DNA of 20,697 bases. Origin: CAZBWE01 sp964440735 (GTDB lineage Bacteria > Planctomycetota > Phycisphaerae > Sedimentisphaerales > Anaerobacaceae). Positions 8,076 to 16,927 of the stretch are shown one piece after another. The notes beneath the pieces are model-generated. The model ran no database searches. It saw nothing but the letters and a program-made list of their open reading frames with translations, and was not told the DNA's origin. Location of the stretch: assembly GCA_964440735.1 (NCBI GenBank), contig CAYTTK010000033.1, forward strand, positions 1 to 20,697. The letters are read 5' to 3'. The stretch's first letter is position 1; every line of letters begins with the position of its first letter. The translations under genes were made by a program, and so were the position numbers.

Positions 8076-9172
8076 CCGGATGAGGGTTCCAGATTAGGAC
8101 TGTAAAATCCGCGACACGAAATCTCCAGTTTCTCACCACCTTTGATATTCACGGAAAAAACATCTGTGAAAATCCTCTTTTTACCTTCGATGGGCGGAGG
8201 TGTTATCTCCAGGTTAAATTCATAACGATTATCAATCTTTTTCTGACTCAAAACCTTTATGATGCCGCTTTTGGATGATACCGATTCAACCTCGAAATCC
8301 TGACCATAATTATTGAGTATCCAGACATCCCTTTTTACCGGCTTGTTCGGCTCAGCGTTGAAAACGATAATCACCGGCGGGTTAGTCTTAAATTCCGGCA
8401 GTGTGTTATAGGTAATGGTAACCTCACTGACTGTTGGATGATTCAAGCTGATTGCAATAAGACCGCTCTGATTTTCTTGTAGTTTTTCTATATCAACTTT
8501 AGGGCTAAGAACAATTTTTGGCGCAGCAACGAGAGAATTTACATCGGCGGTTATACAATCACCGGTCGATTTGAAGTCCTTTATCGAAAACGGCTTGTTA
8601 TCAACACTTGTAAGTGTAATTTCCGGACAGCCGGCATTTTCGCCTTTAAGCAAAAGGTTGATTTTCTTCGGCTCATAACTAATTTTGGTCATAATGCTCG
8701 CTTTTAGGGATAGTTCAATCCTGGGCCTGACTGTATCGTTGCTGTTGACGTATATACTTCGCTTCAGTTCACCAGGTTGGTTGCTGGCACGGCAATCTAC
8801 TTTCAAGACCCCGCTTTCGCCAGGTGCATATTCGTTCTTGCTCAACTTGGTGACGACTCCACAGCACCTTTCAACATTCGTGATTTTCAACAAGCCATTT
8901 CCGGTGTTTGTAAATTTAAACTCACAGAGTTTCTTTGCTCCCGGCTCGATTTGACCAAAATCGTGAACTACTTTTTCAAACGATATGCTGGGCGCCGATT
9001 CTCCAGCTTTAGGTGCAACTTCAGTTTTTTCTGAAGGAGCAACTATCGGCTCGGGTGTTACCAGCCCAGTCTCAGGTTTTTCCGATGACTTGGCCTGCTC
9101 TTGACAGCCAGCCTGTAAAAACAGGATGGAACTGACAACAAGAACTATCGAAATTACGTAATTGCACTTCAT
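8072..9172 (-). CDS. DUF1573-domain lipoprotein
   Basis: A 366-residue protein with a lipoprotein signal peptide: the hydrophobic segment ends in lipobox LQAGC with C23 as the lipidated residue. A low-complexity Glu/Pro/Ser linker (~25-60) precedes a DUF1573 immunoglobulin-like domain (~63-155: VVHDFGQIEPGAKK, FTNTGNGLLKITNV, APGESG). The rest (~160-366) looks like further beta-sandwich modules. The usual cysteine motif of the family (SCGCT-like) is ERCCGVV here (C103, C104). Function of DUF1573 proteins is unknown; they are common in Bacteroidetes and Planctomycetes. The ATG at 9172 follows GGAG at good spacing. It is the first gene of the minus block, 157 bp before the cytochrome gene. Q20 in the lipobox is slightly unusual. 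Confidence 0.85.
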   Translation of the reverse strand: MKCNYVISIVLVVSSILFLQAGCQEQAKSSEKPETGLVTPEPIVAPSEKTEVAPKAGESAPSISFEKVVHDFGQIEPGAKKLCEFKFTNTGNGLLKITNVERCCGVVTKLSKNEYAPGESGVLKVDCRASNQPGELKRSIYVNSNDTVRPRIELSLKASIMTKISYEPKKINLLLKGENAGCPEITLTSVDNKPFSIKDFKSTGDCITADVNSLVAAPKIVLSPKVDIEKLQENQSGLIAISLNHPTVSEVTITYNTLPEFKTNPPVIIVFNAEPNKPVKRDVWILNNYGQDFEVESVSSKSGIIKVLSQKKIDNRYEFNLEITPPPIEGKKRIFTDVFSVNIKGGEKLEISCRGFYSPNLEPSSG

Positions 9173-9562
9173 ATTCCAATCTCCAAATCAAATTTTGCTA
9201 TAAATTTGGTATTATCATACATTATCAGCTTAACAAAAGAGGCATATTTTAGCAAGGGATTTTGACTCAAACGCCAAAAAAAATCATTGGCGATAAAGAC
9301 ATTGATTCGCACGCAGGATGACAAGTGCGGGCCATTTATTCACCCAGCAATTAAAGTTTAACAGCGATGTTTGGAACAAGGACTTAATATTCAACAGCAA
9401 TTTTAGCCGCTCATATATTGCTTTACCGCCGACACTTAAATTATTACTATACTACAAAATGGAATTGCACGGATACGCAGTAATATTTCGTTAATGATAG
9501 CGACAGTATTAACGGCATAACCAAGCCAACCAAGCTGTGACATAACATTATTCGAGAGTTTC
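9173..9562. other. Divergent intergenic region between the secretion and glycan blocks
   Basis: 390 bp with no supported gene. It must hold promoters for the leftward lipoprotein block and the rightward glycosyltransferase genes, but I see no convincing -35/-10 pair in either direction. A small hairpin CGCCAA (9272-9277) / TTGGCG (9287-9292) encloses an A-rich loop. GGAG precedes the lipoprotein start and GAGAG precedes the glycosyltransferase start. Confidence 0.5.
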
Positions 9563-11191
9563 ATGAAAAGACAAAAGACTTTTCACTCGGTAACAACCGC
9601 TCATAAACCTACCCCTACGGTCAAATGGCATTATCTGTCCCTGTTAGTTCTTGTAATACTTTCCTCATTTATAGCGATTATGCGTCTATACACATTCGAT
9701 GAACCGGTCGAAAGGGATATCGGAAACCACGCAGTGATTGGCCACGAGATACTTCAGGGACGCAAGCTATATTCCGACCTTTGGGACAGTAAACCACCTG
9801 CTATTTTTGTCACCTACGCCGCTGCGGACGCCTTGGTTGGTTACGGCCCCGTCTCAGTTTATTTTGTCGGCGTGGCGGCTGCAATTATAACGTTGTTGGG
9901 TGCATATTGGGCCGGTTCGGCGCACGGAGGTATCCCCGGCGGCCTGTGGGCTGCGGCTTTCTGGACCTTTATCTGCAGCGACCTTTGGCTCTGGGCCAAT
10001 CAGCCAAATACTGAGGTGGGTATGAATGCCTGTCTGGTTTGGGCTTTTGCGCTTATCGTGCGAGCAAATACTAAAAAATTACAGATATGGCGTTGGCTGG
10101 TCGTCGGCGGACTTTTTGCCATTGCTACTCTATATAAACCTGTCGCAATAACTTTTGCTGCCTTCCTTAGCTGCTTTTACTTGCTGGTCAATATACGCAG
10201 CAGCGACAGAAAGACGGCGTTTTTTCAGATTTGCCTTACCGCAGCGGCCGGTGCAGCAGTATGGGGTGCGGTCTTCGCATATTTTGCCGCCACCGACCGT
10301 TTCACCATTTTCTACGATACGATTTTCAAATATGGCAGGTGGTATGCAAAAAGCAGAGGCAGTAACATCTTCGAAAACATCCGCAAAGGATTCAGCTACG
10401 AAAAATTGTTCTCTCGATACATGAAAAGCACACCGGTGCTTGTCATCTTCACAGTTGCAGGGATAATACTTGGACTTTGGAAAGGTTCCCGACGACACTG
10501 GCTGCTGCTGCTCGGATTTTTTCTTGCTGCGCCTTTCGCCGTGGCCCTTCCCGGCAGATTCTATGGGCATTATTATCAACTCTGGCTTGGTCCTCTCGTA
10601 GTTGGCACCGGCTGGGTCCTGACCACAATCGGTCCCAGAGGCAAAATCAGCTTGACACTGGCTCGTGGTATAATCGGAGCAGTAGGGTTGATTCTTCTGC
10701 TTTCGATTGTCCTGCCTCAATATAAATTTTCTGCCGACCAATGGTCGGTATATAAGCAGGGCCCTCAATATATATTCTCCAAGCAAGTTGCAATTGAGGT
10801 CGATAAACTTCTCGAACCGGACGAAACATTCTACGTTTTGGGCATAACGCCTGAAATGTATTTCTGGTCCAAGCGTCGTCCGCCAACCGGAGTTATATGG
10901 TCCACCGACATGGTGAACAATCCATTGGCCGAAAAGCACACAGCAAGGGCTCTTGAGGACCTCGAACGTGAAAAACCAGAGATATGCGTAATCAATATGC
11001 TTTACGCTCAGGTGCCACCCGACCATCCGCTGCTAACATGGATAGAAAAATGGTATAGGCCACTGCCTGAAAACCCTGACCGCGGCCTTATGCGCTTCCC
11101 CGGTAAGCAGCGCTTTCTCTTCCGTATCCTCATCCGTCGAGGTGGCAAAGTGGTATCTCGTCCGGGGACTACGGCAGGGTCTAAGCCATAA
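9563..11191 (+). CDS. GT-C membrane glycosyltransferase, GT39/PMT-like (first of three)
   Basis: A 542-residue polytopic membrane protein. After the first membrane segment (~22-41) comes the GT39-type first periplasmic loop: FDEPVERD (45-52) with the presumed catalytic acidic residues, then LYSDLWDSKPPAIF with KPP at 77-79. Several further hydrophobic segments follow, and a soluble C-terminal domain occupies roughly the last 130 residues. Family members move a sugar from a polyprenyl-phosphate donor to a lipid or protein acceptor on the outer face of the inner membrane. It is 49 bp upstream of a second GT-C gene on the same strand. Substrate cannot be told. The coding sequence is GC-rich relative to the right end of the cluster. 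Confidence 0.85.
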   Translation: MKRQKTFHSVTTAHKPTPTVKWHYLSLLVLVILSSFIAIMRLYTFDEPVERDIGNHAVIGHEILQGRKLYSDLWDSKPPAIFVTYAAADALVGYGPVSVYFVGVAAAIITLLGAYWAGSAHGGIPGGLWAAAFWTFICSDLWLWANQPNTEVGMNACLVWAFALIVRANTKKLQIWRWLVVGGLFAIATLYKPVAITFAAFLSCFYLLVNIRSSDRKTAFFQICLTAAAGAAVWGAVFAYFAATDRFTIFYDTIFKYGRWYAKSRGSNIFENIRKGFSYEKLFSRYMKSTPVLVIFTVAGIILGLWKGSRRHWLLLLGFFLAAPFAVALPGRFYGHYYQLWLGPLVVGTGWVLTTIGPRGKISLTLARGIIGAVGLILLLSIVLPQYKFSADQWSVYKQGPQYIFSKQVAIEVDKLLEPDETFYVLGITPEMYFWSKRRPPTGVIWSTDMVNNPLAEKHTARALEDLEREKPEICVINMLYAQVPPDHPLLTWIEKWYRPLPENPDRGLMRFPGKQRFLFRILIRRGGKVVSRPGTTAGSKP

Positions 11192-11240
11192 CGAGTGGGA
11201 CCATAAAAGACCAGATGAAGATTAATTTGAGGAAACCGAA

Positions 11241-12881
11241 ATGAAAGATATAAATCCTCTGGGAAAAGACAGGATAAACGGTTATTTCTGGGTTTTTGGG
11301 TGCTTGCTCTGTATTTTGCTTATATCGATAATGGCACGGGACATTAACCGGCACTTTACAGGCCTGCACAGTTGGGCCGACGCACACGGACCATGGCTGG
11401 CCAGAGTTCAAGTGAAATATGGCTTTGGATACACAAAGGGCCTTTACACCTGGGCTGTCGGTGACCCACCAATAAAAAATCCGTCACACTATCTTAGCCA
11501 CCCACAACTTCCCGGCCTGCTCAACGCAGCTTTTATGGCCGCTTTTGGTATCAACAGGTGGGCTCTTCGTGCGGGAAACTTGATAACAACTGTAGCAGCA
11601 TTATTACTTCTCCTTAAGCTCCTGCGGGGATTGTTGGATGAAAAGACTGCGTTACTGGCTGGTCTTTTCTTCTGTTTATTTCCGCTCATCGGCTACTTTG
11701 GTGTCAATATGTGGCTTTACCCATTAACTTTTTGGACTATCTGGTGTTATCTGGTTCTGATAAGAGGATTAAAAGATAAGCTGGAGCCCAAGGCGACACA
11801 CAAATGGGGTTTGGCAGCCGGTCTGTTCCTTGGCTTGCAAATAAGTTGGGAATTTCTTTTCTTTGCAATGGCTATTGGTGTGCACTATGTTTTCAGGTGC
11901 ATTCGCCGCCGGCAATTCCCAGAGGCAGTCATACTGGCAATATTAGTTATTGCTCCACTATCCAGTTTAATTCTGAATCTCGCGATTATGGCAACAGCTC
12001 ACGGCTGGGATTTGCAAAGAATACTTGAGCTTTTTAAGTGGCGAGCCGGCTCGGGTGAAATTCAAAAGCATGATTGGGGCAAATGGTTCGCCCAACTCTG
12101 GGAATATGCAGTTACAAACTTCTCACTGCCGATTTTGATAATAGCGATAGTGTATCTGACATTCGGCCAATTGTTCGTGTTTATGGAAGATACTAAAAAT
12201 AAACCTCCGGCAAAAACAGCGAGGCGATTCCCTCATTTCTGGTTCTTCATAATGCCTGCTATATTTCAGTTGTTTTTATTAAAAGGGTGTCTCTGGATGC
12301 ACCAGACCTGGGAACGTCCCCTTATGCTGCCGGTTGCCGTCGCAGCCGCTCAGGGGACTATGCTTCTCGCCAACATCTTAGAAAGGATTCGCCCGTTGTT
12401 CGCAAAAATAGCCACAGTGGCACTGCTTCTTATAATTACTATCAGCTGTGCAAAAGGGCTGAACCACTATTACAGCATCACTCACTTCTCACCTGAAAAG
12501 GTCAAACTTTTTACGATGTTAAACGAGCATATCCTACCAGACAAGATGCTGTTGAGCTTCGAGAGCTTAAAAGTCCAACAGCACAAGGCAAAAGGGTCGC
12601 ATTACCGCCCGGAAATCGCCTGGTATCTTGACCGCGAGGTTGTTAAGGCCACTACGCTCCCCGAGATTCAAAAGTATGCCCAGACCGGCAGGTTTCCTTA
12701 CTATTTGATGCCGAGATACTATTATGATAAAAAAACGACAGAACAACTGATAAAACTAAATAACGAATTGCAACAGCGATACAAGATGATTGACATTCCC
12801 CCCGACCCCGGCGGGAAAAACCAAGCTCCTATGTTTCCGTATCGTATTTTTGACCTGAATAGCCAAGGTCCTGGTTCCTGA
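11241..12881 (+). CDS. GT-C membrane glycosyltransferase, GT39-like (second of three)
   Basis: A 546-residue polytopic membrane protein. One N-terminal membrane segment (~14-32) is followed by a loop HSWADAHGPWLARV (43-56), matching the acidic-residue-containing loop of GT39-type enzymes. HPQLPG (87-92) is equivalent to the HPPL motif, and many hydrophobic segments follow. A hydrophilic C-terminal portion of ~110 residues ends the protein. GAGGAAA precedes the ATG at good spacing. It is probably cotranscribed with the gene before it and converges on the minus-strand gene at 12977. Likely role: transfer of a lipid-linked sugar in glycan assembly. Specific substrate unknown. Confidence 0.8.
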   Translation: MKDINPLGKDRINGYFWVFGCLLCILLISIMARDINRHFTGLHSWADAHGPWLARVQVKYGFGYTKGLYTWAVGDPPIKNPSHYLSHPQLPGLLNAAFMAAFGINRWALRAGNLITTVAALLLLLKLLRGLLDEKTALLAGLFFCLFPLIGYFGVNMWLYPLTFWTIWCYLVLIRGLKDKLEPKATHKWGLAAGLFLGLQISWEFLFFAMAIGVHYVFRCIRRRQFPEAVILAILVIAPLSSLILNLAIMATAHGWDLQRILELFKWRAGSGEIQKHDWGKWFAQLWEYAVTNFSLPILIIAIVYLTFGQLFVFMEDTKNKPPAKTARRFPHFWFFIMPAIFQLFLLKGCLWMHQTWERPLMLPVAVAAAQGTMLLANILERIRPLFAKIATVALLLIITISCAKGLNHYYSITHFSPEKVKLFTMLNEHILPDKMLLSFESLKVQQHKAKGSHYRPEIAWYLDREVVKATTLPEIQKYAQTGRFPYYLMPRYYYDKKTTEQLIKLNNELQQRYKMIDIPPDPGGKNQAPMFPYRIFDLNSQGPGS

Positions 12882-12976
12882 TAAAGCGGGACATCACCTC
12901 CTCATATCGAGACCGAATTTACATCTGCGAAAACAGGAATACGAGATACAAAATGGATATCACTATTGTAGTTGTT

Positions 12977-13924
12977 TTATTGTACGAGGAGGTTTCTCTG
13001 TTGCTCTTTGAAATCCGCCGGGGATTTATGCCAGAACCATATTGCACAAATGCCGCCAACGGTAAATGTGTAACTTACCGCTATGGCCCTGTCTATCATT
13101 ACTGAAAGCACACCTACCTGCAAAGGTATTCCAAACACAGTTGCAGCCAGGCTTAACACAAGCTCCCTTATCCCCAATGCCCCTGGAGTAAAGCCGATGA
13201 ATAGAACCACGAAATCCAAGGCCCCCAAGATGAGATAGCCGCCAGGGTGAATTTTTACACCTACACTGCGATAAATCACCGCCAGTTTCACAGCGGAAAG
13301 CAATAAATTAACGGCCAGCAGTATCACGGTGGTGAAAACCGCTTTTTTTGCCTGCGATATCCGGCCTCGGCCCGAAAGAAAATTCCTTACTACGGTGCTC
13401 AGCCACCCTTGTCCCTTGGGGACAGGCAGCGGCACCAGCAGAAAAAGAATGGAACATATAATCGTTATCGCAAATACTACCGCCAAAATTCTGTTTTCGT
13501 ATCCCTTCAGCCCAAAGATCACCAGCAAAACTGTCAGGCCAGCCACTGCTGCTGTTGCGGTCATCAGAAATGTTAGGTACATAAAAAAGGTTGCAAAATG
13601 TGTGTAGGCAAGGCCGTAGTGGCGTTTTAAATAATTCGCCCGGAAGAGTGTGCCGAATTTCATCGGGACATAGTTAAGCAGCGACGTTGCATTCTGCAGC
13701 CAAACCATGTTCCAAAAGCTGGTCTCAATCCTCAGGGCCATCAGCAGGTGCTGCACTACCCGTCCGCTGACTAAGGCTGCCAAGAACCATATAGAATATA
13801 TCCCGACAAGCTGTTTTGGCCCCAACTTCAACAACGCTTTTAGCTGCTCCCAGTGCTTGGCCAGATACCACAACAAAAAGCCCATTATCACCAAGCCCAG
13901 AATATTCTTAAGCCATTTAGTCAC
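12977..13924 (-). CDS. Lysylphosphatidylglycerol synthase TM-region family protein (PF03706, AglD-like)
   Basis: A 315-residue protein dominated by about eight hydrophobic segments. The pattern is that of the flippase-like PF03706 family: early LWYLAKHWEQLK, LNYVPMKFGTLFRANYLKR at ~83-101, and the late GFTPGALGIRELVLSL motif. There is no C-terminal lysyl-transferase domain, so it is not a full MprF. Such stand-alone proteins often sit in glycan clusters and may move or modify lipid-linked intermediates; this role is inferred. The GTG start at 13924 has GGGAA upstream; an internal ATG at 13885 would remove part of the first membrane segment. It is the last gene of the leftward glycan set. Confidence 0.85.
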   Translation of the reverse strand: MTKWLKNILGLVIMGFLLWYLAKHWEQLKALLKLGPKQLVGIYSIWFLAALVSGRVVQHLLMALRIETSFWNMVWLQNATSLLNYVPMKFGTLFRANYLKRHYGLAYTHFATFFMYLTFLMTATAAVAGLTVLLVIFGLKGYENRILAVVFAITIICSILFLLVPLPVPKGQGWLSTVVRNFLSGRGRISQAKKAVFTTVILLAVNLLLSAVKLAVIYRSVGVKIHPGGYLILGALDFVVLFIGFTPGALGIRELVLSLAATVFGIPLQVGVLSVMIDRAIAVSYTFTVGGICAIWFWHKSPADFKEQQRNLLVQ

Positions 13925-14016
13925 GATTTAATTCCCAAAACACCAATACCGCGCTGAATATAGAATGTATATCTACAAAGCAATTTGACCATTTTCTATC
14001 CGCTTTTTACCTACGA

Positions 14017-14922
14017 TTATCCATACTCTTTGTTACAAAGTCTTTTTATCGCGAAACCTTCTTTCATCCCTTTCCATCGGGCCAGTCGAACTTTACGGTC
14101 ATAGCCGAGCAAGAACAAAAATAAGCAGGCCATGACTATCGAACCAGCTAACCAGATTATCTTTGTCAAACCATGTAAATTCTTCCTGGCAAAAATAATG
14201 CTGTTACGCCCAAGATAATAAAGCTTTTTTTCCGGAGTCTTTTTCAAACTCCCTGAATGTTTATGCCAAATAATACTTTTGGGCAAGATAATAAGTTTAT
14301 AACCAGCTTTTTTCGCTCTAAAGCTCCAGTCGGCATCTTCGAAATACGCAAAATAAACCGGGTCAAACAAACCTACTTGTTCTATTGCTTCTTTCGGTAT
14401 AAACATTGCGCAACCACTCAAAAAATCAGGCAAAGAGATTTTCTGAAAGTCTGCACTTGATTTTCTTTTGCCGATGTTAACTCCTCCCCCTATAATCGGC
14501 ATCAATTTGCCACCCAAATTTTGGATTGTTGTGGTTCCTGCATACAAAATTTTGGGACCCAAGACCGTTTTTTCAGAACTCTCCGCGTATTCGACCAGAT
14601 GCTGCAGAAAATCAGGTGCAACCACGGTATCGTTGTTTAGAAGCAAAACATAATCTGCTTGCAACGATAGCGATTTTTCAATGCCCTGATTGACTGCGCG
14701 GACAAAACCTTCGTTACGCTGGTTAGCAATTAAGATGATTTGAGAATGTTGCTCTTTGATTCGTTCTGCTTCATTGTCTTTTGAACCGTTGTCTACTATG
14801 ATTATTTGATAATTAATGTAAGATATCTTTGCCAAAGAGTCTAAACATTCGACCGTATCCTTGAGACCATTCCAGTTTACAACTACTATGGCTACCAATG
14901 GTTCCAGCGGTCTCTTTTTCAT
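14017..14922 (-). CDS. GT2 family glycosyltransferase (rhamnosyltransferase-like)
   Basis: An inverting GT-A glycosyltransferase of 301 residues from the ATG at 14922; a TTG at 14937 is an alternative without a better ribosome site. It shows VAIVVVNWNG at the N-terminus, DNGS (44-47), NEGF, the DxD-equivalent LLNNDT (NND 96-98), GCAMFIPKEA and the catalytic FEDADW (194-199). H-x-H follows. One C-terminal membrane segment (~254-273) anchors it at the cytoplasmic face. The pattern is that of WbbL-like enzymes adding a deoxysugar or hexose to a lipid-linked glycan. Substrate is not assignable from sequence. It lies 58 bp after the methyltransferase gene and about 90 bp before the PF03706 gene. 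Confidence 0.9.
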   Translation of the reverse strand: MKKRPLEPLVAIVVVNWNGLKDTVECLDSLAKISYINYQIIIVDNGSKDNEAERIKEQHSQIILIANQRNEGFVRAVNQGIEKSLSLQADYVLLLNNDTVVAPDFLQHLVEYAESSEKTVLGPKILYAGTTTIQNLGGKLMPIIGGGVNIGKRKSSADFQKISLPDFLSGCAMFIPKEAIEQVGLFDPVYFAYFEDADWSFRAKKAGYKLIILPKSIIWHKHSGSLKKTPEKKLYYLGRNSIIFARKNLHGLTKIIWLAGSIVMACLFLFLLGYDRKVRLARWKGMKEGFAIKRLCNKEYG

Positions 14923-14995
14923 ACGTTTATTTTTCAAAAAATGAACGGCATCTGTTTCTACAATTTAAAAAAGCGGATATTACACTTACCTGCAA

Positions 14996-15643
14996 TTATT
15001 TATACCGCCTGGCTTTAATCAGATATTGAAGTGTCATTAAATCCTCAAATAAGCCCAGAGTTAATTTATTTATCAGATTACAGGTATGGTTAACTTTATG
15101 CTTAAAGGATGGCTCAATACTTTCAATCATAAAATATTCGGGACTAAACAATCTCCTCGCACTTTTTTTTGTGAAAAACCGGAGATGAGTATCATCCAGC
15201 ACATCATGGTCTGCATATCGCCAATCTTTTCTAAGCAGTAAATTATATATAACCAAAATATTTCTGACGTTTGGAACGCTTGCAATCATATAGCCATCAA
15301 CTTTTAAAAAATCCACCAATTTATCTACCAACATCCATGGGTCATATAAATGCTCCAGAATATCTCCTAATATTATGTAATCAAAATATTTTTTATCAAA
15401 GGGCATTTCAAAGTGTTCTATGTCTTCACATATAACATAATCCATAATCTCTTTGGCTGCTTTAGCAGCCTCAGAATCCTTTTCAATTCCGACAGTTTCT
15501 ATGGCTTTTCCTTTTTCCTTTAATAATCCGGATGTCCTACCTGTCCCACAGCCAATGTCAAGAATCTTATTATTTCCCGTGTCAACGAGGTCAATAATAT
15601 CAAGTCTGAGAGTATCAAAATAAGCCCGTTTTTTTATAAACAT
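14996..15643 (-). CDS. Class I SAM-dependent methyltransferase (first of two)
   Basis: A cytoplasmic 215-residue methyltransferase. Motif I is ILDIGCGTG (27-35), followed by the acidic residue after strand 2 in VGIEKD (51-56). GDILEHLYDPW (93-103) corresponds to the UbiE/Methyltransf_11 type post-II region, and YMIASVPNVRN follows. AAGG at good spacing precedes the ATG. The C-terminal ~60 residues (Arg/Phe-rich HLRFFTKKSARRLF) match methyltransferases found in O-antigen and glycan clusters. Probably methylates a sugar or glycan end; substrate inferred only. A possible promoter is present in the 157-bp space after the epimerase gene. Confidence 0.88.
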   Translation of the reverse strand: MFIKKRAYFDTLRLDIIDLVDTGNNKILDIGCGTGRTSGLLKEKGKAIETVGIEKDSEAAKAAKEIMDYVICEDIEHFEMPFDKKYFDYIILGDILEHLYDPWMLVDKLVDFLKVDGYMIASVPNVRNILVIYNLLLRKDWRYADHDVLDDTHLRFFTKKSARRLFSPEYFMIESIEPSFKHKVNHTCNLINKLTLGLFEDLMTLQYLIKARRYK

Positions 15644-15751
15644 TTCTACCTTTTTGATAAGATTATTTCATCAAGCTAAACTTGCTTATTGCAGGCGACG
15701 AAGTCATTGGATAATTTTCCCATATATGTAATTTCTGACATATTGCTATAG

Positions 15752-15780
15752 CGTATATTTGGACGATAACGTTCAGTTAA
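15752..15780 (-). promoter_or_regulatory. Possible sigma70-type promoter before the methyltransferase
   Basis: Read on minus: TTAACT (15775-15780), 17-base spacer, TATACG (15752-15757). Each box matches the consensus at four of six positions with ideal spacing. It lies about 110 bp upstream of the methyltransferase ATG. Such a match can arise by chance in AT-rich DNA. Confidence 0.3.
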
Positions 15781-15800
15781 TTTAATACGTAGTATTCTTT

Positions 15801-16889
15801 TCACCAACTATCTCCATGCGCAACAAGAGTATCGACAATCTCGGCTGATGGCCGAGGCCAATCACACGGACCTGCTGAAAGCGAGTCTGCTTTTGCCAGA
15901 AATTCATCTGTGGTGGAATCGTTAAAACCCCAAAGAATTGCATTCTTGCCTAAGCCATCCGGCCGCTCAGTTTTCTTCCGCAATATAAGGCAGGGCTTAT
16001 TAAGATAGGCACACTCTTCCTGGATGCTACCTCCATCTGTAAGGACTATCTTGGCTGACCTTAAAAGGGCTGTGAAGTTCATATACTCCTGCATACCCAA
16101 CATACAAATTCCGGGATTGAGCTTATCTGCCAGAGAAAAACGCTTGAGGTACTGACGTGTCGGTTTATGAGTAACAAAGACAACTTTTATCTGTTGGGAA
16201 ACCCGGTTGAGTAAATAGACGACGTGTTCAAGCCTCTTGCGACGGGTTATGGTCTCTAAACGGTGACATGTGGCCAAGGCGAAAGGCCCCTCAGGTATCT
16301 TGATTGTTGCAGGAACTCCTTCCATCAGCCGTAGTGCATCTACTATCGTATTTCCATTTACCTTTATCACACAACCCCGTACATTCATAGCTTTTAAGTT
16401 GTTTTGTGCCTCTTCGGATGGAGCAAATAGAATGTCACATCGTTTCATGCAGTATATTCGAATCAGCTCTTCAGGAAATGGATGCCACATACAATAACTT
16501 CGAAGACCCGCTTCCACATGGCCAATTTTCAATCCCGCAGTTCTGGCCATTTTCATCCCCAGCAGTGTGCTCAGGGTATCTCCGTGAATCAAACAAATTC
16601 CTCCTCCGCAGAATACATGTTCTCGAAGCCACTTTTGTCTGAACCACTTCGACCAGATGAGTTTTAAGCTCCAGCTCACAGCGCCGGTGATGGAGACAAT
16701 GTCCTTGTTCGTGTTGTAAAGATTGATATCTGGTTCCTTTAGGCCGAAGACTTTGCGCAATGACCTTGTTAATTCTGCGTGTTGACCCGAATCGATGTAA
16801 CGAAAGGGGATATTGCGATTTCGCATCTCTATCATAACAGGGGCCATTTTTATAAACTGGGCTTTAGTGCCAACGATGAAGTGAATCAT
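15801..16889 (-). CDS. UDP-N-acetylglucosamine 2-epimerase homologue (WecB/MnaA family), divergent motifs
   Basis: A 362-residue GT-B-fold epimerase converting UDP-GlcNAc to UDP-ManNAc in typical members. Present: HGDT (102-105; D104), HVEAGLRS (124-131; E126), PEE (139-141), CHR (208-210; H209) and TERPDG (307-312). These correspond to the Asp, Glu, Glu and His catalytic set of WecB. Divergent: GTKAQFIKMAPV instead of GTRPEAIKMAPV, FPEELIR instead of MPEEENR, HRLET instead of HRREN, and TDGGSIQEE instead of TDSGGIQEE. The family is clear, but substrate may differ. AGGAA precedes the ATG. It starts the leftward glycan set and suggests a HexNAc-derived sugar in the glycan. I leave the symbol blank because of the changed motifs. 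Confidence 0.85.
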   Translation of the reverse strand: MIHFIVGTKAQFIKMAPVMIEMRNRNIPFRYIDSGQHAELTRSLRKVFGLKEPDINLYNTNKDIVSITGAVSWSLKLIWSKWFRQKWLREHVFCGGGICLIHGDTLSTLLGMKMARTAGLKIGHVEAGLRSYCMWHPFPEELIRIYCMKRCDILFAPSEEAQNNLKAMNVRGCVIKVNGNTIVDALRLMEGVPATIKIPEGPFALATCHRLETITRRKRLEHVVYLLNRVSQQIKVVFVTHKPTRQYLKRFSLADKLNPGICMLGMQEYMNFTALLRSAKIVLTDGGSIQEECAYLNKPCLILRKKTERPDGLGKNAILWGFNDSTTDEFLAKADSLSAGPCDWPRPSAEIVDTLVAHGDSW

Positions 16890-16927
16890 ATCTGATTCCT
16901 TTTGGTTCTGCGATTGTATTCAAAACT

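Noticed and set aside
9272..9292. CGCCAA/TTGGCG hairpin in the divergent region as an operator or terminator
   Set aside because: A 6-bp stem with a 9-base A-rich loop, not placed at a gene end or over a promoter I can identify.
10130..11026. A 298-residue minus-strand ORF
   Set aside because: It lies wholly antisense to the first GT-C gene, has no recognisable domain and a composition expected of a shadow frame.
12896..12993. Perfect 8-bp inverted repeat ACCTCCTC/GAGGAGGT at the convergent junction
   Set aside because: The arms are 82 bases apart and the right arm is within the coding end of the PF03706 gene; no U tract. Too likely to be chance to call a bidirectional terminator.
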